This document shows, one piece after another, positions 1 through 11,095 of a stretch of 64,000 bases of DNA (its first letter is position 1; each line of letters begins with the position of its first letter). A program made the position numbers and the translations under genes. Below the pieces are notes generated by a model. It ran no database searches. It was not told where the DNA came from and saw nothing but the letters and a program-made list of their open reading frames with translations. Source of the DNA: Hofstenia miamia (lineage: Eukaryota; Xenacoelomorpha; Acoela); NCBI GenBank assembly GCA_004352715.1, contig SCFE01000009.1:996106-1060105 (forward strand). The letters are read 5' to 3'.

Positions 1-472
1 AATATTTTGATAAAGTTTTTTAAAATAACAAATCAATTACCTCCTTATAATTCAATATCATTTCCAAACTTTTTTCATAAGCGCAATATAAGAACTAATC
101 ATTATACTAGCATTAAATTTCGTAAAAAAATCAAGCAACAGTCTTTTATTAATGTTGCAATTCGCAATTGGAATCGATTACCAAGTGAAATTAAAATGAT
201 TAAGAGTGCAATTACGTTTAAAAGAAAATTAAAAGCATTTATGTTGAAGGAAAAATTCATTTTGGGTAAATCATGGTTAGGATTCAAATTTTACAATAAA
301 GATTATACAATAACGCGCAATTAATTTCCATAGCCTGAACAGAACAGATTTTGTAGTCCTATTTTTTTTGTAAATATAGTTATTTGTTATCATTCTTGAC
401 GCTATTCAGATAATAACCAGTTTTGTAATTGAAAATATTATCTGAATAAAGAATATCTTATCTTATCTTATC
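1..472 (+). mobile_element. LINE family A, 3' end (copy 1)
   Basis: The open frame to base 324 enters from outside the window and encodes the C-terminal tail of a non-LTR retrotransposon polyprotein. It has the motif SFINVAIRNWNRLPSE, typical of the region after the reverse transcriptase domain. The same protein segment (LPPYNSI, SFINVAI) occurs on the minus strand at 27971-28351, so this is one repeat family. The 3' UTR holds an inverted repeat, TTCAGATAAT (405-414) and ATTATCTGAA (437-446), followed by a (TATCT)n tail near 455-472. The catalytic domains lie outside the window. Clade not resolved (CR1/jockey-like is likely). Confidence 0.7.
405..446 (+). repeat. Stem-loop at LINE A 3' end
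   Basis: TTCAGATAAT at 405-414 pairs with ATTATCTGAA at 437-446, giving a 10-bp stem with a 22-nt loop just before the short tandem tail. The second LINE A copy keeps the stem (27745-27753 with 27780-27788, minus strand). In known LINEs, 3' terminal stems can be recognised by the element's own RT; that role is inferred here. Confidence 0.6.
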
Positions 473-1082
473 TATATATATAAATTAAACTTTCCACTTT
501 TTAAAATTTAGAGAATTATAATTATAATTGTAAAACCTAGTAAATTTAGAGTAAATAATTTGTAAAAAACTGAGAATGACTTTGTTCTTTTCGAATTTAA
601 TATAATGAACTATTGGTGTAATATATACGAAAATTTTTTATTAAACCAATATGAGATCCTGTCGTATCCTTTTGATGTTTGAAATTTTTCAAATATGGAA
701 AACACTATAGCTAGAACAAAGAACTATTGCATGTTGTAAACAAATGATTTACCTATTTTTAAAAATACAATATTATTTCATTATTTATTAGCCGAATATT
801 TTTTCTTGAATTCTTGCAGAAGCAATTTCAGCAATTTTTTTTGACAGATTTTCCCTTGGAAAACCGTCACAAAAAAAGCGTTTTCCATATTTGTTAACAA
901 TTGATTGACAGGTGCTAATAGATGAGTCATATTCCTATGATGAGGTTGTTGCCAAAAAGATTCACACATTACATATTCAATCTATTAACAAATTTTTGAG
1001 TGTACATGTGTTATATATTGTAGAATGTTCTCTTCTAGGGACTTCCTTCAGCATTGGAACATTCTAACCAAACATATACCAT
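473..1082. other. AT-rich stretch, nothing recognised
   Basis: No coding region, repeat boundary or RNA gene could be supported. A 62-codon minus frame at 781-969 shows no recognisable motif. Confidence 0.5.
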
Positions 1083-2050
1083 GATTTTTGTTAATGACAT
1101 CAATGTTGTGTGTTAGATTCAGATATAACACTTGGGGAACATGCTCATCATTTGGGATTTGTGAAGTATTTCTATCCTTCATTAACTTATCAACACTAAT
1201 CATTAATTTTTTTCATATTATCATGAAGAATAACCATTTCATTTTTCAGAGCACAATTATCATTTCTGAGATCAGTGACTTGATTTTGTAACAAAGAATT
1301 TTCCATCATCAAATTGTCAATTTCTTCCTTTTGATTAAGAATAATTTCTGTTAACTTGTCTTTTAGAGTTTTTGCGAATGATTCAAGGGAAAGGAAACGA
1401 GTGATTTTCAATTAACTGGGAAATTTGTCATTTTTCATGCAAAAAGGCACTTAGGGTACAACAATACTTTGGAAATCAAACTAACCATATAACCTCTGCA
1501 CTCCAAAAAATTCCATAGATTAATTGTAGTAAAGAATACTGGTCATTGTACTAGCTTTTCGGTTTTCTAACTGAGGATTTACTGGTAAAAGTTTTAACAA
1601 CTTTGATGAAACCAAGTCTAAATTTTGCAATGTTGGATACCTTTCATTTTAGATAAGGGTTTCCGCCAATTATCATCACGTGAATTTATCTAAGATCAGG
1701 GTCACCATGTAGAATTTTCTCTTCTAGAGACTTCCTTCCACATTGGAACATTCTCACCAAATAAGAAACGAGTAATAAATTGCAATTTTCTTCTTACTCA
1801 CAGTTTAGTGAAGTTATGTGGAACCAATTGTATACTTCAACAACCTAGAGAAGAAAGATCATTGTAATTCTTCTAATAGTTGACATGGCCTCTGGCCGGC
1901 GCAGAACTAAGAAAACCTAATCCCTACACTCAGCTCATTGAAAGTTGAAAAGCCAACCTGTCTTTTCATATATTCATGCAAATAAAAAAACCTTACTTCC
2001 CTAAACCTACTTTATCCCTTAGGGTACAAAAGAGGTTACTGACAGTCTGT
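1083..2050 (-). pseudogene. Gypsy A leader and gag 5' part of a tandem neighbour
   Basis: This matches 9870-10692, the leader and gag start of gypsy A, in the same orientation, and lies beyond that element's 3' LTR. It is therefore the beginning of a second, tandemly arranged copy. The minus frame 1196-1411 encodes a heptad-like coiled coil (LKDKLTEII, IDNLMMENSLLQNQV) belonging to the N-terminal part of Gag. A 4-nt difference near 1413-1430 breaks the frame after the start MTNFPV. The 9.9-kb copy lacks about 170 bp that are present here, between two TTAACTT repeats, so this copy keeps more of the gag N-terminus. Confidence 0.6.
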
Positions 2051-2453
2051 TGCGATTACCAGTAGCATTGTTGTATCTGAAGCAATGCCCTATTTTAACT
2101 ACTATACATGTTAAACATTAATATAAAATAATAAGAAAAACAATATAAGATAACCAATAAAATTAAAGGCCAATTTGGGAAAATTTATTATATCTGAAAG
2201 GTTAGTGAATCAGAGGTTCTTATTAAAAACAATAAAACTGATCTTTGGGAAATCAAAACTTAAATCTGACAGTATCAGATATAACGCTTACAATGAAGGT
2301 AAATATTTACAGCAAACAAAAAGTGCTGAGCAGATGATCAAGCATCAATTTAACAATTCAAATTGAATAAAGCACACACTAATGGATGACTTAAAAGCCA
2401 GCAACCAATCAAAAATAATAAAAATGAGTTATGATTCTCCAGAATATGCTACA
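2051..2453 (-). repeat. Gypsy A 3' LTR
   Basis: About 400 bp aligns with 10693-11095 with indels. Read on the minus strand it begins TGTAGC at 2453 and is preceded by a polypurine tract (GGGTGGGGT, plus-strand 2454-2462), the expected 3' LTR priming site. The inner end is less certain: the leader follows both LTRs, so the shared sequence runs on to 1083. I placed the end at TCGCA, opposite CTACA in the other copy. Confidence 0.6.
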
Positions 2454-2462
2454 ACCCCACCC
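2454..2462 (-). promoter_or_regulatory. Polypurine tract of gypsy A
   Basis: On the minus strand GGGTGGGGT directly abuts the TGTAGC start of the 3' LTR. This is where plus-strand DNA synthesis is primed in LTR retroelements. One T interrupts the purine run. Confidence 0.6.
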
Positions 2463-2686
2463 AGCTTGCTGTAGAGTCGAAAACTTTTAATGTTTTCTCT
2501 ATAACAGTTTTATGAGTGAGTTGAATCAGCTCTTGAGATTTACAGCTATCCCAAGTAATATCATGAAACTCAGAACTAGATAGTGTAATCAAAAATAGAG
2601 TTTCAATTTCAGTAACATGTCAATTCTTAAAGTTTATCCATTTGATGTCTTCAAAAGAATTGGAAATAACTATTGATCATCAAATA

Positions 2687-5498
2687 TCATTTCTTATCAT
2701 TAAACAGTTCATGAAATTTTCTGTATAAAAGTAAACTTTTTCTTGTGATTATTAATATCAATTTTGCATTGAAATCTGAAATATGGGCACATGTTTCATC
2801 TATTAAGACTTCCGGACATATTTCTTGAAAAGTGTGTACTAAGTTACGATTCACTTTAATATCTTTATAAAACATGGATATATTGTTATAGATGTCTTCT
2901 ATAGTAATATCTGAAGATGTTTTGCTGCATCATAGTAAAACTTTTGTTTCAAGTCTATTGGCTACATCATAAAATTTGTAAACTTGCTTTATGGTGTTAG
3001 TCCATACTGTATCCATTGCTCCTGAAAATAATTTAATGCATTTGTGTGTAGTTGTATTAATTTCTTCTTTTAAGAATTTCACTTGTTGATGCATTAGTTT
3101 GCCCTTTTTAAAAACATGTAATAACGTATGTTTTAGATCAATAAACATTCGTTTTTCATTGTTGTGAATTTTTAGTTTTTCAATAGAACTTTTATATAAT
3201 GTAGTTTTCATAAAATTCTGAACGGTGTGAAGTTTGTTGTGGTAGTTATTCAAATTTTTTAATTTCACTACATCTTTTATAGCCTTTTTATCTTTCCAGG
3301 ATGGCTTAATAATAAGTACATCACAATCTTGGGAGGAATACAGAAGTTGTTCTTACTTGATACTGTATTAAATTGATCAATGCGTTAAGTGAATCAGAAG
3401 TGGCTTTAGCAATAACATATGATATTGGGTAGTTATGTTGCATTATGTCAACGTCTGCCAAAAAGTTTCAATTAAACCACATTTTTCCAAAGTATCTCTG
3501 CAATTTCTGAGAATAAAGATTTTGGCAGTACACGTTCAATGTCTTTTGAGGTTAGTTCTCCAATTTTTAAGATATCAGAAATTTTGTTTTGTGTCTACTG
3601 TTCAGTGCTAAAATGGATTTCAAACTTTCACTATCGCTTTCTTTAGTTTTCCCAAAGGATCGGGGTGTTATCGGTATTTGAGGCGAAAGTGGAGGAGATA
3701 CTTGTATTAGAAAACGTTCATTGGGTGATTCAACTTCATTATGAATTTGGGGAGATAAAGTTAATGTAGATTGTGCTAACATATTTCTTCTTTCTCCAAA
3801 TCTTTTGTGTTGCAAACTACCTTCTCTGTTACAATGATATTGGTTAAAACACCGTCTTTTATCATGCTTTTCTTCATGTACAAGTCTTTTCCAAATCTGC
3901 AGCTGTTGTAATATTTGGTGAACCATTGAAATAATAAAGTATTTCTAGAATCGGCAAATTTTCTTTTATAGTTACTGGTAATCTCTTTAGTAGATTTTTT
4001 AGCCCCATTGATTAAGTCTAGCATTGATAACAGTAGTAGTTTGCCTTCTATTGTTTGATAGCGTGTTTCATTGCTAGGACCCCACATATATTTCTTTACC
4101 CAATGTGAAAAAATGTCAATGTCATTCATGTCAATTCCGAAGTAAAATGCTAACATTGTAATGGGCATGATACCAGTGGGGTTGAATTGACATATTAAAC
4201 GGGAAATACACTTCTCATATTTGTAGAACATTTTAGCATCTGTCTTTAATGGTAATATTTTGATAGGTAGGTGATGTAATAACCAGATTTTAGTTTTAGG
4301 TGTATTTGAAGCAATAGCTATTTCAAATCGACATTCTTTGGTTATTGCCATGCATTGTCGTTTTTCAATGGGCAATGATATAGTTTCAATTTTAGTGAGA
4401 AAAATACATAAAATCCATATTGCAGCTTTAGCATTGATAGGATAAATTTTCTCTTCGACAAATATAGTGTTTCGAAAATCTTTATGGTCTCATAAACTAT
4501 ATGACATTTGTAATAACGTTAGAGCATTTTCTACAGATGAAGAGTATTGTAGTGAAGGCGATTTGATATCAATATTTGGCCAATTATAATCAGATGGTTG
4601 AAAGCCTTTTATATTTTGCCAGTATTGGTTGATTGAATTAATACTGTTTTCTGATAATTTTAGAGAGAAACAAATGGCGACATTAGCGATCGTATCTAAC
4701 AAACGTGTTTCATCCAGTAATTCAGCAGTTTGAGCATATAAACATAAATCAATAGCATTTCAAACATCAACCATAGGACGAATTAAAGGTAATTTAGTGT
4801 GAAGTAGAAATCATTTTCGATGTGCTGTTGTCTGTGAAGTTATTATTTAACACCACATAGTCTGTTAGATGAAAAATAAAGAAATTTTCAACAGTTTTTT
4901 CTAACATTTCAAAAAACAAAGTAGTTTCTATATCTGATCTGGCAATGTAAATAAATGTCATTGAAACTTATGATTTTTTAGATGCCATACTAACATGTTC
5001 CAATAGTTGTAAATCTCGTAGTAAAAAATCATTTTGTTTAATAAAATAATCAGTCTGTAAAGAACTGTAATCCAAATTGATAACTTCAATTTGGCATAAA
5101 TGATAAAGATTAGTTAAAAAGTTCTGTGAGATTTTTAATTTCAAAATTGTCATCAATTGATGTATGAGTGGTAGCTCACAAATAAGATTGCTCCAATTTT
5201 TGATTCATTTGATACTTATAAATAATCAGAGTATTACATTTAGGACATTTAAATACATCAATAGCCATAGGTAAAATATCAAAGTACCTTTTACAGTTGT
5301 TAAAGTTTGTATTCTTTCTTTGACGTCTGGTAATGCATTACAATTGACAATGTATAATGCTTTCGTGCTCCCAGTACCACCTACCAAGGAAGAAGCAGTA
5401 TGGTATAATTTTGAACGTTTAACACGGCGTCTCTGGCGGGATTTGCTGGATTTAGGCAGGGTTTTCTTCGGTGTATTTTGACGTTTCATTCTAAACAT
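2687..5498 (-). pseudogene. Gypsy A post-pol ORF (env position), unknown protein
   Basis: Between the integrase C-terminus and the polypurine tract lie broken open frames (5226-5498, 3776-4375, 3567-3926, 2930-3268, 2687-2875) that look like one former ORF of roughly 900 codons. The N-terminus is very basic (motif RQRRRVKRSK) and is followed by a possible zinc ribbon half, FKCPKC. The middle segment has MPITMLAFYFGID and WGPSNETRYQTIEGKLLL. The C-terminal part has KLFSGAMDTVW and YKFYDVANRL. The last two resemble LFSGLNDIVW and YYDVTKRV in gypsy B (about 20.95-21.1 kb), so the protein is a conserved component of at least two families. I see no signal peptide, furin-type cleavage context or fusion peptide, so the position is env-like but an envelope function is not supported. 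Confidence 0.55.
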
Positions 5499-5567
5499 AA
5501 AATTAATATTCTATTCCCATTACGGGAATAATATAATATAATGTATAATGCTATTGTTTAATAAGTT

Positions 5568-6873
5568 TTATTCGTGTTGAATGGGTAGGATACGTTTTCT
5601 TTTCGAAGGTATATAGTAATGAATTTCTTCATCAAAAGATTCTTCATCTACACTTTCAATATCCTTGACATCGTAATAATTTTCAATACCCAAATCAATT
5701 AATTTTAATTGTTGAAAGTTATTTAATACAACGTTTTCAATGTCTTTTATTGTACATTTCATCTTTTGGAAATGTACAATTTTACTATTATCTAATTTAT
5801 AATTATTGTCAGGCAATATTTTTAAAATTTTAAAAAGACAAGACCATTTATTAGCTAATTTACAAACTTGCATTTTATCAGTTGTAATACCTGGTGTAAA
5901 CACATAAACACTATCTCCTATCTCATGAGGTTTCCGTAAATTTTTTTATTGAAATTGAGTATTTGTCGAATTACACTCTTCTTGGTATTGTGGATCATTG
6001 TTTCATAAGTAGAAGTTAAATTCTTTATGAGATCGCGATTGCATTTATCAATAGGTTGATCAACATAATTTTTAAACATAATGGTTATTGGAGCCTTTGT
6101 AGCTTCATGTCCAAACAGCTTTAAACGGAGAAACACCTGTCGTACTATGCACTGACGCATTATAAAAATATTCAACTTTTTAAATAATTTTGCGCCATTG
6201 TTTACCACCAATTCGAGAAGTGAGTGCACGCATTAATTTTAACAATGTTTTGTTTGTTCTTTTTGCTATACCATTAGCTTGCAGATGGTAAGTTGCAGTA
6301 TGTTCATTTAAAATTTCCATATGTGTCATCATTTTTTTTAAACAGAGAATTTTCAAATTGAACACCTTGATCAGTTATAATTTTATGCATTGGTCCCAAT
6401 ATTAATATTCAATCATGCATAATAATATATGCAACCTTCTGTGCGGTTATCAAGTCAGTAGGGATAATTTTTAAATATTTTGTGAAATTATCTACCATAA
6501 CTACAATATATTGATAGTTAGTGTCGTCTTTAGATAACTGTTCGATATCAATATGAACAATTTCATTTGGGTAAGTAGCATTAATTTTTTGTAGTTCCGT
6601 TCTTTGTTCTTGAAAATGGTCTTTACTTGTTAATAGACATAATTTACATTTATTAACAGAACAATTAGAAAGTTCATTGACAGTTTTTTCAGTTTGTAAA
6701 ATGCCTAAGTGGCCGTTTTCGTGAATTTTTCTTACTAAATCACGCTTAAAGTAATTAGGAATGGCAATTTTGTTGTTTTTTGATCTGGCATATAACAAAT
6801 TGTTGTCAGAAATAGTCCAACGATATCTTTTCCATAAATGAATAGCTTGTGAGTCTAGGTTGGTTTCAGGCAT
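5568..6873 (-). pseudogene. Gypsy A integrase
   Basis: The integrase would insert element cDNA into the genome. The zinc-binding N-terminus shows HENGH and CKLC (about 6740-6640). The catalytic core shows EIVHIDIE (first Asp) with VVMVDNFTKYL, then IITDQGVQFEN (second Asp, about 6390). The third position, normally Glu in a G-x-x-E-R-x-N motif, reads GIAKRTNKTL (about 6270), so Glu is replaced by Lys. The C-terminal domain, with an acidic then basic tail, ends near 5568. Frame changes occur near 6400, 6200 and 5920. Confidence 0.8.
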
Positions 6874-7249
6874 ATTTTATTCATTAATAAGTTGCTTTAA
6901 TAAGAGATCTGTTGTTTGCAATTTCTTCTTTGCTACTTCTTCTTTTATTTCAATTGATAGTTGAGCTTGTCCTTGACGACTAACATTAATTTCGGGTAAA
7001 TTATCGTATTGCGTTGTAGGAATAAAAGAAATTGTACTTTTTCTCCTGGTTGTTTTTGTAAATCACGTTGATGTTGAGGTAAAGAAGTAAGAAGATCTGC
7101 GTTTGCTTGAAGTGCACCTTTTCAATGTTCAATTGTAAACTTAAAATCATTTAACAATTCAATCCATCTACAACAATGTTAGATTTATCACCTGAAATTT
7201 TTTTAAGCCATGAAAGACCACTGTTATCCGCACGAAGAGTAAAGTTCTT

Positions 7250-7500
7250 TTCGCCTATTAAAAAATATCTAAATTTTTAAGGGATTCTACTTATGCTAAC
7301 ATTTCAAGTTTTGTACTGCCATAGTTTAATTCGGATTTCTTAAGTTTTCTACCAAAAAAACAGAATTGCTCGTTCTTTATTGTCAATAATTTTACAGAGA
7401 CATCCACCAATTGCTACACTACTAGCATCGCAGTCAAGGATAAACGGTTTTGTGTAATCGGGACAATTTAGTGATGGAAGTTTTTTAAATTCGGTTTTTA
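7250..7500 (-). pseudogene. Gypsy A RNase H domain
   Basis: The minus strand near 7440-7350 encodes LDCDASSVAIGGCLCKII followed by NKERAILF. This is the D-A-S start of the gypsy RNase H fold that follows RT and degrades the RNA template. Frameshifts interrupt it on both sides. Confidence 0.7.
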
Positions 7501-7703
7501 CTGATTCGAATTCCTCTTGATGTTGCCAGTTCTAATTAAAGTCTGATTTGGATCATAATAAATTAGAAATATTTACTGTTTTCTTTACAATATCTGGTAT
7601 AATTACTGATAATAATTCAGAAATCCTAGCAATCGTTGAATATCTTTACGATTTTTAGGACATTTAATAGATTCGATTAAGGATTTAGTATCATCCTTAA
7701 TAG

Positions 7704-8399
7704 TTATTTTACCATGTATAAATTGCTACCAAGAAAGATTGTAGAATTTTGAACTAAGTTACATTTATTGTCGTTGATTCTTAAACCATTTACTTTTAAA
7801 ATTTTTAAAACATTTTCGAGTTTTTCAATGTGGTCCATGAATGTAAAACTTGATACTAAAATATCATCTATATAAGCTGAAATCCCATCTTCTAAACAAT
7901 TATTTCCATTCATAATTACTTTAGTCGCGTATCTTTGAAATGTGGCAGGCGCATTTGATAAACCAAAAGCCATATAAAGCCATTCATATAACCCATAATG
8001 TCTGGCGGATACATTGGCACTTGCCAATAGGCTTTGCAAAGATCGAGAGTAGAGAACAATTTAAATTTACTTTCTTGATATAAAATATCATCAATGCTTG
8101 GTTGGTAACAGGTAAGCATCTCTAACTGTAATGTCATTTAATTTGCGAAAATCAATGCAAAGTCTAGATTTACCCTTTTGCATAACAAATACCGTAGGGG
8201 ATGCATATGATCCCATTATTAAGCTGTTCTGTAATTGTTCGTAAGTATTCCTCTTTGTACTGTTCCAGAATACAGCGTCCTTTTTTATGAATGGTTTTTC
8301 AGATGTAGTTATGTTATGATGATACTCACCAACAGCTTTTCCTACATTTATTGTGCCAAAATTAAAAACACTTTTATATTTAATTAACGTATCTATCAA
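7704..8399 (-). pseudogene. Gypsy A reverse transcriptase
   Basis: Overlapping minus frames 8091-8399, 7916-8137 and 7704-8039 together carry the RT motifs in order: RLCIDFRKLNDITV, FSTLDLCKAYWQV (first catalytic Asp), YMAFGLSNAPATFQR, and AYIDDILV (YxDD box), then FLGSN. The order and spacing match Ty3/gypsy RT. At least two frameshifts (near 8100 and 7990) break the ORF. Confidence 0.85.
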
Positions 8400-8487
8400 A
8401 TTTTTTTTCTTTATCAGTTAAATGAGAATGCGTAGTTTCGGAAATTTCAGGTATCTTTATGCCATTGTTTATTGTAGCTTTTTCGTC

Positions 8488-8933
8488 TTAAACTAATAAA
8501 CAAATACGTCTTTTGACAATATTCATACATATAGGCAATGCATATAGTGTTAACTGATTGGCTTTAAATGTGATAGGATTTTCACATTTATTTAACAAAG
8601 CTGTTATTATTTCACCATTTAAAACATAGCTTACAGTTAATAAATGTATTAGTTTCTTTGAATTATAACCGGAAATATTATTAATCATAAAATCACATTC
8701 TAAATTATCTTTAGATATTGCTTTAACTAATTTCCAATGAAAACTATCGATATATGTTTTTCAGTAATAAAAAACTGTTTTAGTTCACTGTCTTTAGTGT
8801 ATAAATCTTTGCAAATTGAAGGTTCATTATTGATTGTGATTGTGTTATCTTCAAAGTTGATGATGCAGTGGTTTTCCTCTAAGAAATCCTTCATTATCAT
8901 CAATAATATACCATAGGAAGAAATTAGGTTCAT
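8488..8933 (-). pseudogene. Gypsy A protease region
   Basis: Frame 8727-8933 encodes a segment ILLMIMKDFLEENHCIINF, which corresponds to the conserved (I/L)LGxDFL stretch near the end of gypsy aspartic proteases. The catalytic D-T/S-G motif itself was not found in a clean frame. The frame 8488-8688 that follows fills the usual spacer between protease and RT. Confidence 0.5.
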
Positions 8934-9039
8934 TTTATAATCTGAGAAATATTATCTTCAATTTCGCGCATATCATATTTGCTATATTAATATATTAGTG
9001 AAACAATGAAATAATAAATTCTGACGTTTCTTTATCATC

Positions 9040-10067
9040 TAGAAAAAGCATCTATGATAAATCCCTGTCAGGAAGGTTTTGTCTGAGATTTCACTATTGC
9101 ATATTATGTTGTTGATCTCTTAAAGAACTTGCAAGGATTTTAAAATATTTTATTCCCAATGTCGATTTTTCAATAGAAAAATTAAAAGTGTCTATTTCAA
9201 ACACATTTTGCATCAAAACCTATTAATCTATAAAACCATCTATGACAATTTATTGCTGACTAAGCCTTCTTGTTTAATTCGCGCTATTTCACTTTGTTGT
9301 AAAGCATGTAATGAACTTGCAAATTGAATTATCACACAACACTTATTTTGAAGCAAATCAATTTAGTTTTCCTCCACTTAGTGGTGTGCAATTAAAAATG
9401 ATTCAAATTTCTTGAGATGATAAATTTGGTATAGTTACTGCGAATTTGTCCTTTTTGCCACAATGATAGCAGTTCCAAACATGATTGAGTAAGAGTAGGT
9501 AGTTCTCACATAATAAATGAATACAAATTGGTTTTAGAAAAAGTCTCATTTTCACTACTAAGTTTTAGTAAGCATTGAACTTGCATAATATATTCTGCAA
9601 TATCATCTTTAGTTGAATATCGTAAAGAATATAACATAGTTGTTGTCCTTTCAGGTAAAATTGATTCAGTAAAACGTAGTTTTTCTTTATCATGAATAGA
9701 CATAGCCCTTTTTAAAGCTTCTGTATCATTGAAAAATTCATTGATTTAATTAGATAATTTTATTTCTACTTTTTTAATCATGAGTTCCATTTCTTTATGT
9801 AGTTCATTAATTATATCAGTATTACTGTGAACACTTTGTAATGATGATGCAGTAGTCATTGTAGGACCATGATTTTTGTTAATGACATCAATGTTATGTG
9901 TGTTAGATTCAAGTATAACACTTGATGGTTGGGGATCATACTCATCATTTGGGATTTGTGAAGTATTTTTATCCTTCCTTCATTAACTTATCTTTTAGAG
10001 TTTTTGCAAATGATTCAAGGGGAAGGGAATGAGTGATTTTCAATTGAGTAACTGGGAAATTTGTCAT
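9040..10067 (-). pseudogene. Gypsy A gag
   Basis: A start at 10067-10065 gives MTNFPVTQLKITHSLPLES. The frame breaks soon after because of a deletion of about 170 bp relative to the tandem copy at 1.2 kb. A capsid-like helical segment is open at 9506-9703 (ILPERTTTMLYSLRY, YIMQVQCLLKL). A degenerate zinc knuckle CYHCGKKDKFA lies near 9451-9471. The function would be virus-like particle assembly and RNA packaging. Assignment rests on position, helix-rich composition and the knuckle half. Confidence 0.5.
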
Positions 10068-10692
10068 TTTTCATGCAAAAAGGCACTTAGGGTACAACAA
10101 TACTTTGGAAATCAAACTAACCATATAACCTCTGCACTCCAAAGGATTCCATAGATTAATTGTAGTAAAGAATACTTGTCATTATACTAGTTTTTCAGTT
10201 TTTACTAACTGAGGATTTATTGGTAAAAGATTTAAAAACTTTGGTTTAACCAAGTCCAAATTTTACAATGTTGGATACCTTTCATTTTAGATAAGGGTGT
10301 CTGCCAATAATATCACGTGAATTTATCTAAGATCAGGGTAACCTTGTAGAATGTTCTCTTCTAGGCACTTCCTTCCACATTGAAACATCTAACCAAACAT
10401 ATAACAAACAAGTAATAAATTGTAATTTTCTTCTTACTTACAGTTTAGCAAAGTAATGTGGAACAAATTGTATACTCCAACAACAACCCAGAGAGAAAAG
10501 ATAATTGTAATTCTTCTGATAGTTGACATGGCCTCTGGCCAGCACAGAACTAAGAAAACCTAATCCCTACACTCAGCTCATTGAAAGTTGAAAGGCAACA
10601 CTGGCTTGTTATTGTACATGCAAATAAAAAAACCTTACTCCCCTAAACCTACTTTATCCCTTAGGGTACAGAAGAGGTTACTGGCAGTCAGT

Positions 10693-11095
10693 TGTAGTTA
10701 CCAGTAGCATTGCTGTACCTGAAGCAATGCCCTATTTTAACTATAATATACCTAAAATGTTAGTAAAGTAGTGGTTCAGGAAATATGTAATTAAAAACAA
10801 TACAACTGATCATTTGGAAATCAAAACTTAAATTAAAAGTCTGACTATATCAGAAATAACACTTTAAACATAGGTAAATATTTATGGCTAACAAAAAGTG
10901 CTGAGCAGATAATCAGTCATTGATTGGACAATTCAAATTAAATAAAGCAATGCACTAATGCATGACTCAAAAGCCTGTGACCAATCAAAAATAAGCATAA
11001 AGCACACAAATTATAATGTAATAAAATAGTACTGAAATCTCTCATATTGACCACTAATAATAGAAATGAATTATAATCCCTGAGAATATGTTACA
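10693..11095 (-). repeat. Gypsy A 5' LTR
   Basis: It starts TGTAAC at 11095 (minus strand) and can be ended at CTACA (about 10693), giving a short TGTA/TACA inverted repeat and about 403 bp. It matches 2051-2453. The true inner edge is ambiguous, because the leader is repeated after both LTRs. No tRNA primer-binding site was identified with certainty. Confidence 0.55.

Larger units (their letters stand above)
2051..11095 (-). mobile_element. Ty3/gypsy LTR retrotransposon A, decayed
   Basis: Order along the minus strand: 5' LTR (10693-11095), leader, gag (from 10067), protease, RT, RNase H, integrase (to about 5568), an unrecognised ORF region (5498-2687), polypurine tract (2462-2454), 3' LTR (2451-2453 downwards). 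The RT before RNase H before integrase order and the DDE integrase define Ty3/gypsy. Every gene carries frameshifts or stops, so the copy should be inactive. Total length is about 9.0 kb, long for the group because of the roughly 2.8-kb region after pol. Confidence 0.8.

Noticed and set aside
2687-5498. Calling the gypsy A post-pol ORF an envelope gene
   Set aside because: Position alone suggests env. No signal peptide, cleavage site, fusion peptide or clear membrane anchor is visible.
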